DNA of 18,386 bases from Alphaproteobacteria bacterium (GTDB lineage: Bacteria > Pseudomonadota > Alphaproteobacteria > Rhizobiales > Devosiaceae): positions 1-18,386 of the forward strand of contig JAJRRJ010000041.1 of the NCBI GenBank assembly GCA_024279575.1. The letters are read 5' to 3'. The notes under the pieces are model-generated. The model was not told where the DNA came from and searched no databases. It saw nothing but the letters and a program-made list of their open reading frames with translations. Positions 7,993-16,039 of this stretch are shown here, in pieces. The translations under genes and the position numbers were made by a program. The first letter of the stretch is position 1. The number at the start of each line of letters is the position of its first letter.

Positions 7993-8598
7993 ATGGTCAA
8001 ACTCAACAAAATTTATACGCGCACCGGCGACAAAGGAACAACGGCTCTAGTGCGCGGCCCCCGCCGGCACAAGGACGATATTCGGGTTTGTGCCTATGGC
8101 AGCGTCGATGAAACCAATGCCTTTATCGGCACAGCCCGCGTTTGTGCACATCCTGACAAAAATATTGATCAGGTTTTGGCCCGCGTTCAAAATGATCTGT
8201 TTGATCTGGGATCTGATCTGGCCACCCCCGGCTCTGACGAAAATCAGCAATACCCGGCCCTGCGCATAACCCAGGCCCAGATAGATTGGCTTGAACAAAA
8301 AATTGATCTGTTTAACGATAACCTTCGCCCCCTGACCAGCTTTGTCCTTCCCGCCGGTTCAGCTTTGTCCGTTGCCCTGCATGTGGCACGAACAGTTGCC
8401 CGCCGCGCCGAACGCGATTGTGTTACATTACTTGGCGCCGAACCCCAGACCTCGCCGCTGCCCCAGATTTATCTTAACCGGCTCTCAGATCTGCTTTTTG
8501 TCCTGTCCCGCGTTGCCAACAATAATGGCCAGGCCGATATTCTTTGGACCCCGGGCGCGCACACACAGAGTCAAAAACCTTCTGGAAGCAAAAGCTGA
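7993..8598 (+). CDS. Cob(I)yrinic acid a,c-diamide adenosyltransferase, PduO type
   Basis: Transfers the 5'-deoxyadenosyl group of ATP to cob(I)alamin, making coenzyme B12. The 201-residue protein begins with the N-terminal ATP motif YTRTGDKGTT, and continues with YGSVDETNAFIG. The C-terminal helix RTVARRAERDCV and LNRLSDLLFVLSR are characteristic of the trimeric PduO fold, which distinguishes it from the CobA/CobO type. No cobalamin riboswitch is seen upstream and no other B12 genes are nearby, so it may serve salvage or a B12-dependent mutase elsewhere. Its stop TGA overlaps the ATG of the rhomboid gene, indicating translational coupling. Confidence 0.92.
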   Translation: MVKLNKIYTRTGDKGTTALVRGPRRHKDDIRVCAYGSVDETNAFIGTARVCAHPDKNIDQVLARVQNDLFDLGSDLATPGSDENQQYPALRITQAQIDWLEQKIDLFNDNLRPLTSFVLPAGSALSVALHVARTVARRAERDCVTLLGAEPQTSPLPQIYLNRLSDLLFVLSRVANNNGQADILWTPGAHTQSQKPSGSKS

Positions 8599-9281
8599 TG
8601 TTTTTACCCCTGCACGATAGAAACCCGATCGAGCACATCCGGTTCGCCTACGTCAATTACTCCCTGATTGCGCTAACCTGTCTGATTTTTCTCATTCAGT
8701 ATCTTTTGCCCGAACGCACCAATAACGACCTGACCATATTCTTTGGCATGATCCCGCTGGTTGTCCGCGACATCATCCCCCAGCCCCTGCCATGGATCCC
8801 GGATCCACTTCCCCTTGTAACCTATGCTTTTTTACATGGGGACTGGATGCACCTGCTCTCAAACATGCTGTTTTTGTTTATATTTGGCGACAATATCGAA
8901 GACGCCATGGGCCATTTGCGGTACTTTTTCTTCTATCTGGCCTGCGCGGTTCTGGCAGCGGGTGCCCATATGCTGTTTAACCTTGATTCAAACGGCCCCC
9001 TGATCGGCGCATCAGGTGCAGTTGCGGGCGTTCTTGGGGCCTATGTCATCCTCTATCCACACGCGCGGGTTTTTGTTCTGGCCAAAATCGTTATCCCCAT
9101 TCCCCTGCCCGTACCTGCCTTCTGGTTCCTTGGTTTTTGGATTGCTATACAGATTTTTTATGCTGTTTTTGCCAGTGAGGGCATTGTAGCCTGGTGGGCC
9201 CATATCGGGGGCATGGCGGCAGGCGCCTTGTTAGCAATTGTATTCAAGCGCCGAAACGTTCCCCTGTTTGGCGGACAGTAA
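8598..9281 (+). CDS. Rhomboid-family intramembrane serine protease
   Basis: A 227-residue polytopic protein. The catalytic dyad is visible as Ser139 in GASG and His202 in AHIGG. The conserved HLLSN (85-89) provides the oxyanion-side His and Asn. About six membrane segments are predicted, without extra soluble domains. Rhomboids cut single-pass membrane substrates inside the bilayer; the substrate here is unknown. I chose the ATG at 8598, which overlaps the preceding stop (TGATG) and follows GGAAG by 9 nt, over an upstream in-frame codon at 8544. It appears translationally coupled to the adenosyltransferase gene, although no functional link between the two is known. Confidence 0.9.
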   Translation: MFLPLHDRNPIEHIRFAYVNYSLIALTCLIFLIQYLLPERTNNDLTIFFGMIPLVVRDIIPQPLPWIPDPLPLVTYAFLHGDWMHLLSNMLFLFIFGDNIEDAMGHLRYFFFYLACAVLAAGAHMLFNLDSNGPLIGASGAVAGVLGAYVILYPHARVFVLAKIVIPIPLPVPAFWFLGFWIAIQIFYAVFASEGIVAWWAHIGGMAAGALLAIVFKRRNVPLFGGQ

Positions 9282-9287
9282 GAGTTT

Positions 9288-9307
9288 TTTAGCCCCACCC
9301 GGCTAAA
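9288..9307. repeat. Short hairpin-forming inverted repeat before the YjfB-like gene
   Basis: TTTAGCC-CCACCC-GGCTAAA is a perfect 7-bp stem with a 6-nt loop. It begins 7 bp after the rhomboid stop and ends 9 bp before the next ATG. There is no T-run after it on the plus strand, so it is not a classic terminator. It could influence translation of the small gene or protect the upstream mRNA end. Confidence 0.4.
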
Positions 9308-9316
9308 CTTGTCCCC

Positions 9317-9502
9317 ATGAACATTGATCCCACATCCCAGGCCATGGCCCTGCAACAAAGTCAGGTGCATGCCAAAGCCCAGATCATTATGATCAAAAAA
9401 CAGCATGAAATGAAAATGATGCTGGTGGAAATGGTTGATTCAGTATCCAAAAGCGCACCTGCCCCGCAAGGACAAGGCACCCGCGTCGATAAAAGCGCCT
9501 AA
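9317..9502 (+). CDS. Small YjfB-like putative motility protein
   Basis: A 61-residue protein that fits the YjfB family (PF14070): a short N-terminus, a Gln/Met/Lys-rich amphipathic helix (about 8-44, with QSQVHAKAQIIMIKKQ), then a Pro/Gly tail ending near TRVDKSA, reminiscent of the G-x-x-(V/I)-D ending of the family. The family is annotated as putative motility protein but has no proven function. No Shine-Dalgarno sequence is visible before the ATG, and a hairpin lies just upstream. It converges on tlpA with 4 bp between the stops. No flagellar genes are in the window. Recognition rests on pattern memory, so moderate confidence. Confidence 0.6.
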   Translation: MNIDPTSQAMALQQSQVHAKAQIIMIKKQHEMKMMLVEMVDSVSKSAPAPQGQGTRVDKSA

Positions 9503-9506
9503 CACC

Positions 9507-10172
9507 TTACCCCACCAACTCAATCAACTTGTCAATGACGCTGATGGCGGTTTCCCCGTCCCATTCCGCAGGACCCTGCAAAACAGCCAGCTCACATCCG
9601 TTGCCATCAAGCAACAAAGTGGCAGGTAGCCCAAGCGCCACCCCTGAAGATTTCAGACGGTCAAAAGCGGCAAAGGTCGGGTCAGCCAACAAGGGAAGTT
9701 TGCTTAGGGAATTTTCTTCCAGAACCTCCCGCGCCTTTTGAACCCCCTGGTCCCCCAAATCAAGATTGATGGTCAAAACCTCAAAAGGAGAATCCTCAAA
9801 ATGAGCTGACAGGGCGTTAAGCGCCGGCATTTCCTCCCGGCATGGTCCGCACCAGGTTGCCCAAAAGTTCACCAAAACAGGCTTGCCCGCATATTTTGCC
9901 AGCGTAATCTCATTTCCGTTCTCATCAAGAATTTCAAGGTCAGAATATCCTCGCCCCGTTCCGGTAGGCAAAAGCGCCGCCAGTTCCCCGATCGTCACCT
10001 CATCAAGGGCTGCCAGAGTTTCAGCACTAACCAAACATTCTCCCGCCGGGGAATTTGAGACATTGCTAACCCATAAAAGCGCCGCTATACCTAGCGCCGC
10101 TGTTGTAAGGACAAGAGGAAAAGCGCGCCGGGCGAGCAGGGATTGAGTTTTTTCACTGTTTTTCTGAGCCAA
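9507..10172 (-). CDS. tlpA: TlpA-type thiol:disulfide interchange protein
   Basis: A membrane-anchored periplasmic thioredoxin that reduces disulfides, typically supporting cytochrome oxidase or cytochrome c maturation. The 221-residue protein has a basic N-terminus and one hydrophobic anchor (about 18-36). A linker with a lone Cys46 follows, then the thioredoxin domain with WCGPC (107-111) and the cis-proline region GLPATLLLDGNG. The start is a TTG at 10172 with a perfect AGGAGG 5 nt upstream, which decides it. It is divergent from argH across 66 bp, an arrangement often seen in Hyphomicrobiales. tlpA was first described in Bradyrhizobium. Confidence 0.9.
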   Translation of the reverse strand: MAQKNSEKTQSLLARRAFPLVLTTAALGIAALLWVSNVSNSPAGECLVSAETLAALDEVTIGELAALLPTGTGRGYSDLEILDENGNEITLAKYAGKPVLVNFWATWCGPCREEMPALNALSAHFEDSPFEVLTINLDLGDQGVQKAREVLEENSLSKLPLLADPTFAAFDRLKSSGVALGLPATLLLDGNGCELAVLQGPAEWDGETAISVIDKLIELVG

Positions 10173-10238
10173 TTCGGCCTCCTGTCAGTCCTTAAATTTC
10201 AGCTGCAACATGAAGACACCCGTTTGAAAGAGGGATCA

Positions 10239-11620
10239 ATGAGCAACACTATGTGGGGCGGCCGTTTTGAAGAACGCCCCGACGCCATAATGGAAGAGAT
10301 AAACGCCTCCATCGGCTATGACAAACGCTTTTCGCTCAGGATATTGCCGGCTCCATTGCCCATGCAAACATGCTGGCAAAAACCGGAATTATCTCAATGG
10401 ACGATAAGGACGCAATCATTGTCGGTCTAGCAGAATTGCGTGACAAAATCGAACACAACGACTTCAACTTTTCGCGTGCGCTGGAAGATATTCACATGAA
10501 CATCGAATCCGCGCTGACAAACCTGATTGGTAAACCAGCCTCGCGCCTGCATACCGCCCGTTCGCGCAATGATCAGGTGGCCACCGATTTCCGCCTTTAT
10601 GTGCGCGATACCATTGATCACCTGATGCAACAAATCGGTGACCTGCAACGCGCTTTTTTGAAGCGGGCGGAGCAGGAATTTGACACAGTAATGCCCGGAT
10701 TTACCCACCTGCAAACCGCACAACCCGTTACCCTTGGTCACCATTTACTGGCCTATGTGGAAATGCTTTCGCGCGACTACCATCGCTTTAAAGACGCACG
10801 TGTAAGGCTGAATGTCTGCCCATTGGGGGCCGCAGCTCTTGCCGGAACCAGTTTCCCCATAGACCGGGAAATGACCGCCAAAGCCCTTGGTTTTGATCGC
10901 CCCGCTGCCAATTCCCTTGATGCGGTATCTGATCGGGACTTTGTGATTGAAACCCTGTCCGCCGCTTCGATTTGCGCCATGCACCTTTCCCGTTTTGCTG
11001 AGGAACTGGTTATCTGGTCCACTCCGCAGTTCGGTTTTGTGTCCCTGTCGGACAGATTCTCCACCGGTTCATCCATCATGCCCCAAAAGCGCAACCCCGA
11101 TGCCGCAGAACTGATACGGGCAAAAATCGGCAGAATTTTTGGCGCGCAGGTCGCCATGACCATGGTGATGAAGGGTCTCCCCATGACCTATTCCAAGGAC
11201 ATGCAGGAAGACAAGGAAGGGGCGTTTGACGCCTTTGATACCCTCTCCCTTTCCCTTGCCGCCATGAAAGGCATGGTTTCAGACATGAGCTTTAACCGTG
11301 AAAAAATGGCCGCAGCCGCCGGTTCGGGTTTTTCCACCGCCACCGACCTGGCTGACTGGCTGGTGCGCACCCTTGATATGCCCTTTCGCAACGCCCATCA
11401 CGTTACCGGCGAAATCGTGGCACTGGCTGAAAAGCAAAAATGCGCCCTTGAACAGTTGAGCCTTGCTCAAATGCAAGGCATTGAACCAAAAATCACCAAC
11501 GCAATTTTTGATGTGCTTGGCGTTCAAAACTCGGTGCAAAGCCGCACCAGCTTTGGCGGCACCGCACCCAAAAACGTCAAAGCACAGATTGCCTTCTGGC
11601 AGAAAATTTTGAGCACCTGA
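10239..11620 (+). CDS. argH: Argininosuccinate lyase, interrupted by an apparent 1-nt frameshift
   Basis: Cleaves argininosuccinate to arginine and fumarate, the last step of arginine synthesis. The ATG at 10239 follows AGAGGG and opens with MWGGRF, the standard ArgH N-terminus, through GYDKRF. At 10329-10333 the frame breaks: the expected AQDIAGSIAHANMLAKTG continues in another frame from 10334. One base is missing next to TTTT; restoring a fifth T would give RFFAQDIAG and a normal 460-residue enzyme. The remainder is intact, with the fumarase/aspartase signature GSSIMPQKRNPD and no further breaks. As written, only a product starting near 10370 or a short N-terminal peptide could be made. 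A sequencing indel is the likeliest cause; a true null would make the strain an arginine auxotroph. lysA follows after 3 bp. Confidence 0.9.
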
Positions 11621-11623
11621 ACC

Positions 11624-12892
11624 ATGGTCCATCACTTCCACCATAAAGACGGCATTTTGCATGCCGAAAACATCGCTGTTCCGAATCTGGCAAAACAATT
11701 TGGCACGCCCTTTTACCTCTATTCTGCGGCCACTTTGCGCCGACATATCAGCGTAATGCGTGACGCTTTTTCCGGCATTGACACCCTGATTGCCTATGCC
11801 ATGAAAGCCAACTCAAATCAGGCTGTTTTGACCCTGCTGGCAAAAGAGGGGGCCGGGGCCGATGTGGTTTCGCTTGGTGAACTGGAGCGCGCCATTGCTG
11901 CCGGTATTCCCCCGGAAAAAATAGTATTTTCCGGGGTTGCCAAAACGGCTGAAGAAATGCGTCGCGGGCTTGAGTTAAACATCAAATGTTTCAACCTTGA
12001 AAGCCAGCCGGAACTGGTTCTCCTTAACAAAGTCGCCGGCCAACTTGGCAAGATCGCCCCTGTTTCAGTGCGCATCAACCCCAATGTTGATGCAAAGACT
12101 CACGCTAAAATCTCCACCGGAAAAGCTGAAGACAAATTTGGCATTTCCTATGAGCGCGCAGACAAGGTCTATAGTCAGATTGCAAACGCCTCAAATCTGG
12201 TTGCAACCGGAATAGATATGCATATCGGCTCCCAGATTACTGATCTGGAACCCTTTGAAAACGCCTTCGCCCTGATGGCGAACCTGGTGCACACACTACG
12301 TGCAGCGGGACATAATATCAGCCATGTGGATGTGGGCGGCGGCCTTGGAATTCCCTACCACGCAGACAATTCCCCTCCCCCCGACCCGCTTGCCTATGCA
12401 AAAATGGTCCGGGAAAAAGTTGGTGCCCTGGAGGGTGAGTTAATCCTTGAGCCTGGACGCATAATTGCAGGAAATGCCGGAGTTTTGGTAACAAAAATTC
12501 AATATGTCAAACAATCAGGCGAGCAGGTTTTCTATATTATTGATACGGGCATGAACGACCTGTTCCGCCCCACCCTTTACGATGGACACCATGAAATTGT
12601 CCCGGTTGTTCAACCCGCTCCGAACACTGCAACAATCACAGCTGACATTGTTGGTCCGGTATGTGAAAGTGGCGACTATCTGGCCAAATCGCGCCAAGTG
12701 CCGCAAATGCAACAGGGGGACTTGATGGCCGTAATGAGTGCGGGAGCCTATGGGGCCGTGATGTCCTCAACATACAATTCACGCCCCTTGATTCCAGAAA
12801 TTCTGGTTGATGGTGACAATTATCACGCCATTCGACCACGCCAGACAATTAGTGAGTTAATCGCACTGGACAGCGTGCCTGACTGGCTGTGA
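11624..12892 (+). CDS. lysA: Diaminopimelate decarboxylase
   Basis: PLP-dependent enzyme that decarboxylates meso-diaminopimelate to lysine. It has 422 residues, the usual length. Lys61 in YAMKAN is the expected PLP Schiff-base lysine. HIGSQ (200-204), the glycine-rich phosphate loop GGGLG (238-242), EPGR (276-279) and Cys347 in CESGD, the active-site cysteine from the opposite subunit, are all present. GAYG and SSTYNSRP near the C-terminus complete the family pattern. It starts 3 bp after argH and is surely co-transcribed with it. In many related genomes a small lipoprotein gene sits between argH and lysA; there is no room for one here. Confidence 0.96.
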   Translation: MVHHFHHKDGILHAENIAVPNLAKQFGTPFYLYSAATLRRHISVMRDAFSGIDTLIAYAMKANSNQAVLTLLAKEGAGADVVSLGELERAIAAGIPPEKIVFSGVAKTAEEMRRGLELNIKCFNLESQPELVLLNKVAGQLGKIAPVSVRINPNVDAKTHAKISTGKAEDKFGISYERADKVYSQIANASNLVATGIDMHIGSQITDLEPFENAFALMANLVHTLRAAGHNISHVDVGGGLGIPYHADNSPPPDPLAYAKMVREKVGALEGELILEPGRIIAGNAGVLVTKIQYVKQSGEQVFYIIDTGMNDLFRPTLYDGHHEIVPVVQPAPNTATITADIVGPVCESGDYLAKSRQVPQMQQGDLMAVMSAGAYGAVMSSTYNSRPLIPEILVDGDNYHAIRPRQTISELIALDSVPDWL

Positions 12893-12906
12893 ATTTTTTG
12901 CTAAAT

Positions 12907-13323
12907 CTAACCGGTCCGGTTTATTTCCTGACGTGAAAGGGACAGTATCTCTATGGGGGCACCAACAAGCGCCGCGTCCACTTTGGCCAGCAGGTCCGCC
13001 AGCGAAAACGGTTTGGCAATTACATCATAAATCAAAGCATCAAGGCCGCTGGCCCGTTCGCGCTGATCGGCAAATCCGGTCATCAGCAAAATTGGCACAT
13101 CAGGGAATTTTGCGCCCACCTCAAGCGCCAGCGCAATTCCATCCATAACCGGCATTTTAATATCTGAAAGCAATAGATCAAAATTGCCCTCCTGCTCAAT
13201 CATGATTTCAGCAGCCAGCCCGCCATCCTCAGCCTCTTCAATCTCATGTCCCGACATAATCAAAGCCGCACTTACAAACCGGCGCACATTGTCATCATCT
13301 TCAGCAATTAAAATTCGTGCCAC
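12907..13323 (-). CDS. Single-domain response regulator, CpdR-like
   Basis: A lone receiver domain with no output domain. Using the GTG at 13323 (GGAG 7 nt upstream) gives 138 residues beginning MARILIAEDDDNVRR, the way CpdR proteins begin; an ATG at 13347 would add eight residues. The acidic pocket (Asp9-Asp11), phospho-acceptor Asp54 in LLSDIKMP, Thr82 in MTGF and Lys104 in AKPF are intact. In Caulobacter and Sinorhizobium, CpdR controls ClpXP-dependent proteolysis during the cell cycle. The resemblance and gene neighbourhood suggest the same here, but a different receiver protein cannot be excluded. It lies 62 bp downstream of the zinc-ribbon gene on the same strand and converges on lysA. 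Confidence 0.8.
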   Translation of the reverse strand: MARILIAEDDDNVRRFVSAALIMSGHEIEEAEDGGLAAEIMIEQEGNFDLLLSDIKMPVMDGIALALEVGAKFPDVPILLMTGFADQRERASGLDALIYDVIAKPFSLADLLAKVDAALVGAPIEILSLSRQEINRTG

Positions 13324-13385
13324 ACTCAAACTCCATTCATCGGACATCTCGCCCGGTTCACTACTTTGTCGGTATTATCAAACAC

Positions 13386-14264
13386 CTAATTCATCCGCTC
13401 AAATGCCAGCCGAACGCTTCTCGCTTCACTTGGGGGCGATATCAGTTGCGTTTCAAACTCAATCCATTCCCCCGGCAACATAATCGCTGCCCGTGATGTT
13501 ACACTCCATTCAAAAACAGAAAGTCCATTTTCATCCAGCAATGTAACCAAAATACGCGGCACAGAAACCTGTCTGGAGCTAACCGATGAAATACTGGCCG
13601 AAATGTCCATCACCTCATCACCCTCGCGCAACGCTCTGATGGTTTTAACTTCGAAAAACTCCAAACCAACAACATTCACCCCCAGACCAACGGCGCTGTA
13701 CAACCCGGCCAGATCTGGAAAAGTGCGTACAATATTTTCCCGCAAAAACAGCCCGCTAAAGGAAACAATAATCAACAATGCAATCCCAAGGTTCCGCAAT
13801 AATTTGCCCATGCGTGCCTTGGGCATGGTACGGACCAGAAGATTTTTGCGCCTTTCCAGATCTTCCTCCAGCTTGGCCTGTGTTTTGGCGTTGGCCTCAA
13901 TCTCACTCCGGCTCTGCTCAGCCCCCTTCAGCTCTTGATCGCTGGTATCCTGCTCCGAATCAAACGAACTGCCTGTTTCGCTGGCAACGGATTCAAACTG
14001 TGCATCCAGTGCGCTTTCCTCTTTTTCAGACTCAGGGGATAAATTTGAGGCAGAAGCATCTTCGCCCGTTTTTCCTGTGTCCGTTTTTTCCTCGCTGGTC
14101 TCAATCTTGGCTTTCCAGCTCTGATGGCACTTGGCGCATTTAACTTCACGTCCCCTCGCTCCCAGCGTACCCGGCGCAATACCATAGCGCGCCTGACAAT
14201 TGGGGCAGGTAATCACATTCTCATCAATGTTCAGCTGTTCACTCACATCAAAATGAATAGACAA
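13386..14264 (-). CDS. Zinc-ribbon (MJ0042-type) membrane protein with C-terminal domain
   Basis: Up to 292 residues. The N-terminal zinc ribbon has CPNC (Cys20, Cys23) and CAKC (Cys43, Cys46) flanking RYGIAPGTLGARGREVK, the MJ0042 pattern. A long acidic, low-complexity linker (about 52-140) follows, then one membrane helix (about 157-174). The C-terminal domain contains SVSSRQVSVPRI and is DUF3426-like. The ribbon faces the cytoplasm and the tail the periplasm. Function is unknown; such proteins often sit beside ftsE in Hyphomicrobiales. The start is uncertain: TTG at 14264 has GGGGAG at a long 12-nt spacing, while GTG at 14216 would start directly before ITCPNC. It is divergent from ftsE. 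Confidence 0.82.
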   Translation of the reverse strand: MSIHFDVSEQLNIDENVITCPNCQARYGIAPGTLGARGREVKCAKCHQSWKAKIETSEEKTDTGKTGEDASASNLSPESEKEESALDAQFESVASETGSSFDSEQDTSDQELKGAEQSRSEIEANAKTQAKLEEDLERRKNLLVRTMPKARMGKLLRNLGIALLIIVSFSGLFLRENIVRTFPDLAGLYSAVGLGVNVVGLEFFEVKTIRALREGDEVMDISASISSVSSRQVSVPRILVTLLDENGLSVFEWSVTSRAAIMLPGEWIEFETQLISPPSEARSVRLAFERMN

Positions 14265-14267
14265 TTG

Positions 14268-14338
14268 TGATTAACACTCCCCAAACGTAGCCGTTCAGGA
14301 AACACAACATTACAATGCACGACCTGTTATGATTAACA
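14268..14338. repeat. Direct repeat TGATTAACA in the zinc-ribbon/ftsE intergenic region
   Basis: The nonamer TGATTAACA occurs at 14268-14276 and 14330-14338 on the same strand, 62 bp apart. They bracket the space between two divergent genes. The second copy is followed by ATCA, giving a small palindrome TGATT-AAC-AATCA. It could be a regulator site or chance in AT-rich DNA. Confidence 0.3.
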
Positions 14339-14363
14339 ATCAATGATTCGAAAGGCATTTGCT

Positions 14364-15023
14364 TTGATCCGCTTTGAAAATGTTGGTTTGCAATATGGAA
14401 ATGCGCCAGAAATCCTGTCCGATCTTTCTTTTTCCATTGATCCCGGGTCCTTCCATTTTCTTACCGGCCCATCCGGGGCGGGAAAAACCTCACTATTGCG
14501 CCTTTTACTGCTTTCCCTTCGGCCCACACGCGGCTCCATCACCATGTTTGGAAAAAAAGTAAATCGACTTAACCAGGATCGATTGCTTGAACTTCGGCGT
14601 CATATTGGCATCGTATTTCAGGAATTCCGCCTGCTCGATCACCTGACCACATTTGAAAACGTTGCTTTGCCGCTGCGCGTGTTGGGCCAAAGCGAGGCCG
14701 AATACACCTCAAACGTAAAAGAACTGCTTGAATGGGTAGGCCTTGGCAAACGCATAAATGCGCACCCCCCGCTTTTGTCGGGTGGGGAAAAACAAAGAGC
14801 TGCGATCGCGCGCGCCGTCATTTCACGACCCGATATTTTACTCGCCGATGAGCCAACCGGCAACGTGGACCCCGATCTCTCCCAGCGGCTTGTGCATCTT
14901 TTTGCAGAATTAAACCGCATGGGCACAACAATTATTATCGCCACCCACGAACTTGAGCTGATGGAAAAATTCAACTATCCCCAGATGCAATTGTCCAACG
15001 GAGGCTTGACCTTCCATGACTAA
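14364..15023 (+). CDS. ftsE: Cell division ATP-binding protein FtsE
   Basis: ATPase of the FtsEX complex, which couples the divisome to periplasmic peptidoglycan hydrolases. I chose the TTG at 14364 (AAAGG 8 nt upstream) because it gives 219 residues beginning IRFENVGLQYG, the usual FtsE N-terminus; an ATG at 14343 would add seven residues and has no ribosome-binding site. Walker A GPSGAGKT (35-42), the Q-loop FQEF, the signature LSGGEKQR, Walker B ILLADEPTGN and the H-loop ATHE are all intact. The stop overlaps the ftsX start by 8 bp (ATGACTAA), indicating tight coupling. Confidence 0.95.
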   Translation: MIRFENVGLQYGNAPEILSDLSFSIDPGSFHFLTGPSGAGKTSLLRLLLLSLRPTRGSITMFGKKVNRLNQDRLLELRRHIGIVFQEFRLLDHLTTFENVALPLRVLGQSEAEYTSNVKELLEWVGLGKRINAHPPLLSGGEKQRAAIARAVISRPDILLADEPTGNVDPDLSQRLVHLFAELNRMGTTIIIATHELELMEKFNYPQMQLSNGGLTFHD

Positions 15024-15936
15024 ACTCAACATTGTCCGCCAAAGCGCAACAACGCCACTTGTACCAAAAAATTCCATTGCAGGGCGCACCCTGATGCTAC
15101 TGATTGCCATCATGACATTTCTTTCCTGTATCACATTGGGGGGAGTTATTCTGGTACAAAAATCTGCCATTGCATGGTCCAGTGAGGTGGGGCGCCAGAT
15201 CACCATCCAAATTCGCCCTCTTGAAGGAGAAGTGATGCAGAGTAATCTTCGCACCGCCATCAGTTTAGCTCAAAACACTCCGGGGGTTTCCAATGCCCAC
15301 GCGCTCTCCCTTGAGGAAAGCCAAAAGCTTCTTGAACCATGGCTTGGCGCCGGGCTTGACCTGTCAGTCCTGTCTATTCCCCGCCTGGTCATTGTAGAGC
15401 TCACCGGCGCGCGCCCTGAGGATATTGAGCAGTTGCGCACAAATCTTGGTGCCATCAAAGGGGCCAGTCTGGATACCCACGCCGCATGGCGTCAGCAGCT
15501 AAACACCATGGCGGGCACCTTTGTAATCTCCGGGATATTAATCCTTTCACTTATCCTTGCGGCAACAATCCTTGCCATTGTTTTTGCCACCCGTGGCACC
15601 ATGGCCTCTAATCGCACCATCGTTGATGTCCTCCATTTCATTGGCGCATCCAACGCTTTTATTGCAGGAGAATTTCAGGGGCGGTTTTTGCGCATCGGAC
15701 TGCGCGGTGGTCTCTTTGGCGGCATAACAGCGCTTCTGTTCTTTTTTGGCGTTTCCCTGGCCGTCAATAACGCACTTCCCGCCGCTGCCAACGCGCAGCT
15801 AAGTACCTTGTTTGGTTCTTTTTCCCTTGGGGCCGACGGAATTTTGGCTATTGTCATGTTGGTCCCGATAATTGCCGGACTGACAGCTGCCACCTCACGG
15901 CTGACCGTTAGAAGTTTTCTCAAGCACACGTCATAA
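15016..15936 (+). CDS. ftsX: Cell division ABC transporter permease FtsX
   Basis: Membrane partner of FtsE. The 306-residue protein has the FtsX layout: a short cytoplasmic N-terminus, first membrane helix (about 25-48), a periplasmic domain (about 50-165, with LSLEESQKLLEPWL and LPRL-like SIPRLVIVEL), and three C-terminal helices (about 167-192, 230-252 and 275-294). The motif VDVLHFIGASNAFIAGEFQGRFL between helices two and three is typical of the family. It is translated from an ATG inside the last codons of ftsE. The hydrolase adaptor it recruits in this organism is not evident. Confidence 0.93.
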   Translation: MTKLNIVRQSATTPLVPKNSIAGRTLMLLIAIMTFLSCITLGGVILVQKSAIAWSSEVGRQITIQIRPLEGEVMQSNLRTAISLAQNTPGVSNAHALSLEESQKLLEPWLGAGLDLSVLSIPRLVIVELTGARPEDIEQLRTNLGAIKGASLDTHAAWRQQLNTMAGTFVISGILILSLILAATILAIVFATRGTMASNRTIVDVLHFIGASNAFIAGEFQGRFLRIGLRGGLFGGITALLFFFGVSLAVNNALPAAANAQLSTLFGSFSLGADGILAIVMLVPIIAGLTAATSRLTVRSFLKHTS

Positions 15937-15946
15937 ACAAACCTTG

Positions 15947-15964
15947 TGATTGGTGGTTCAATCA
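15947..15964. repeat. Small hairpin after ftsX
   Basis: TGATTG-GTGGTT-CAATCA forms a 6-bp perfect stem with a 6-nt loop starting 11 bp after the ftsX stop. No T-run follows, so at best it is a weak transcription stop or mRNA end stabiliser. Confidence 0.3.
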
Positions 15965-15975
15965 GCCCAAAACAC

Positions 15976-16003
15976 TTGACCCATTTGCCCCTTGCCCTAT
16001 TTT
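15976..16003 (+). promoter_or_regulatory. Candidate plsC promoter
   Basis: TTGACC (15976-15981) and TATTTT (15998-16003) are separated by 16 nt, placing a start site about 30 nt before the plsC ATG at 16040. The -35 is good and the -10 mediocre. Confidence 0.35.
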
Positions 16004-16039
16004 GACTACAAGATTTTTGCTCCTTTTGGGAAACCTGAC

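Noticed and set aside
10326..10340. Programmed ribosomal frameshifting in argH
   Set aside because: There is no good X-XXY-YYZ slippery heptamer at the break and no known frameshifting in argH. A missing base at TTTT is simpler.
12912..12926. AACCGG-T-CCGGTT palindrome between lysA and the response regulator as a terminator
   Set aside because: The loop would be a single base, no T-run follows on either strand, and it lies mostly within the end of the response regulator gene.
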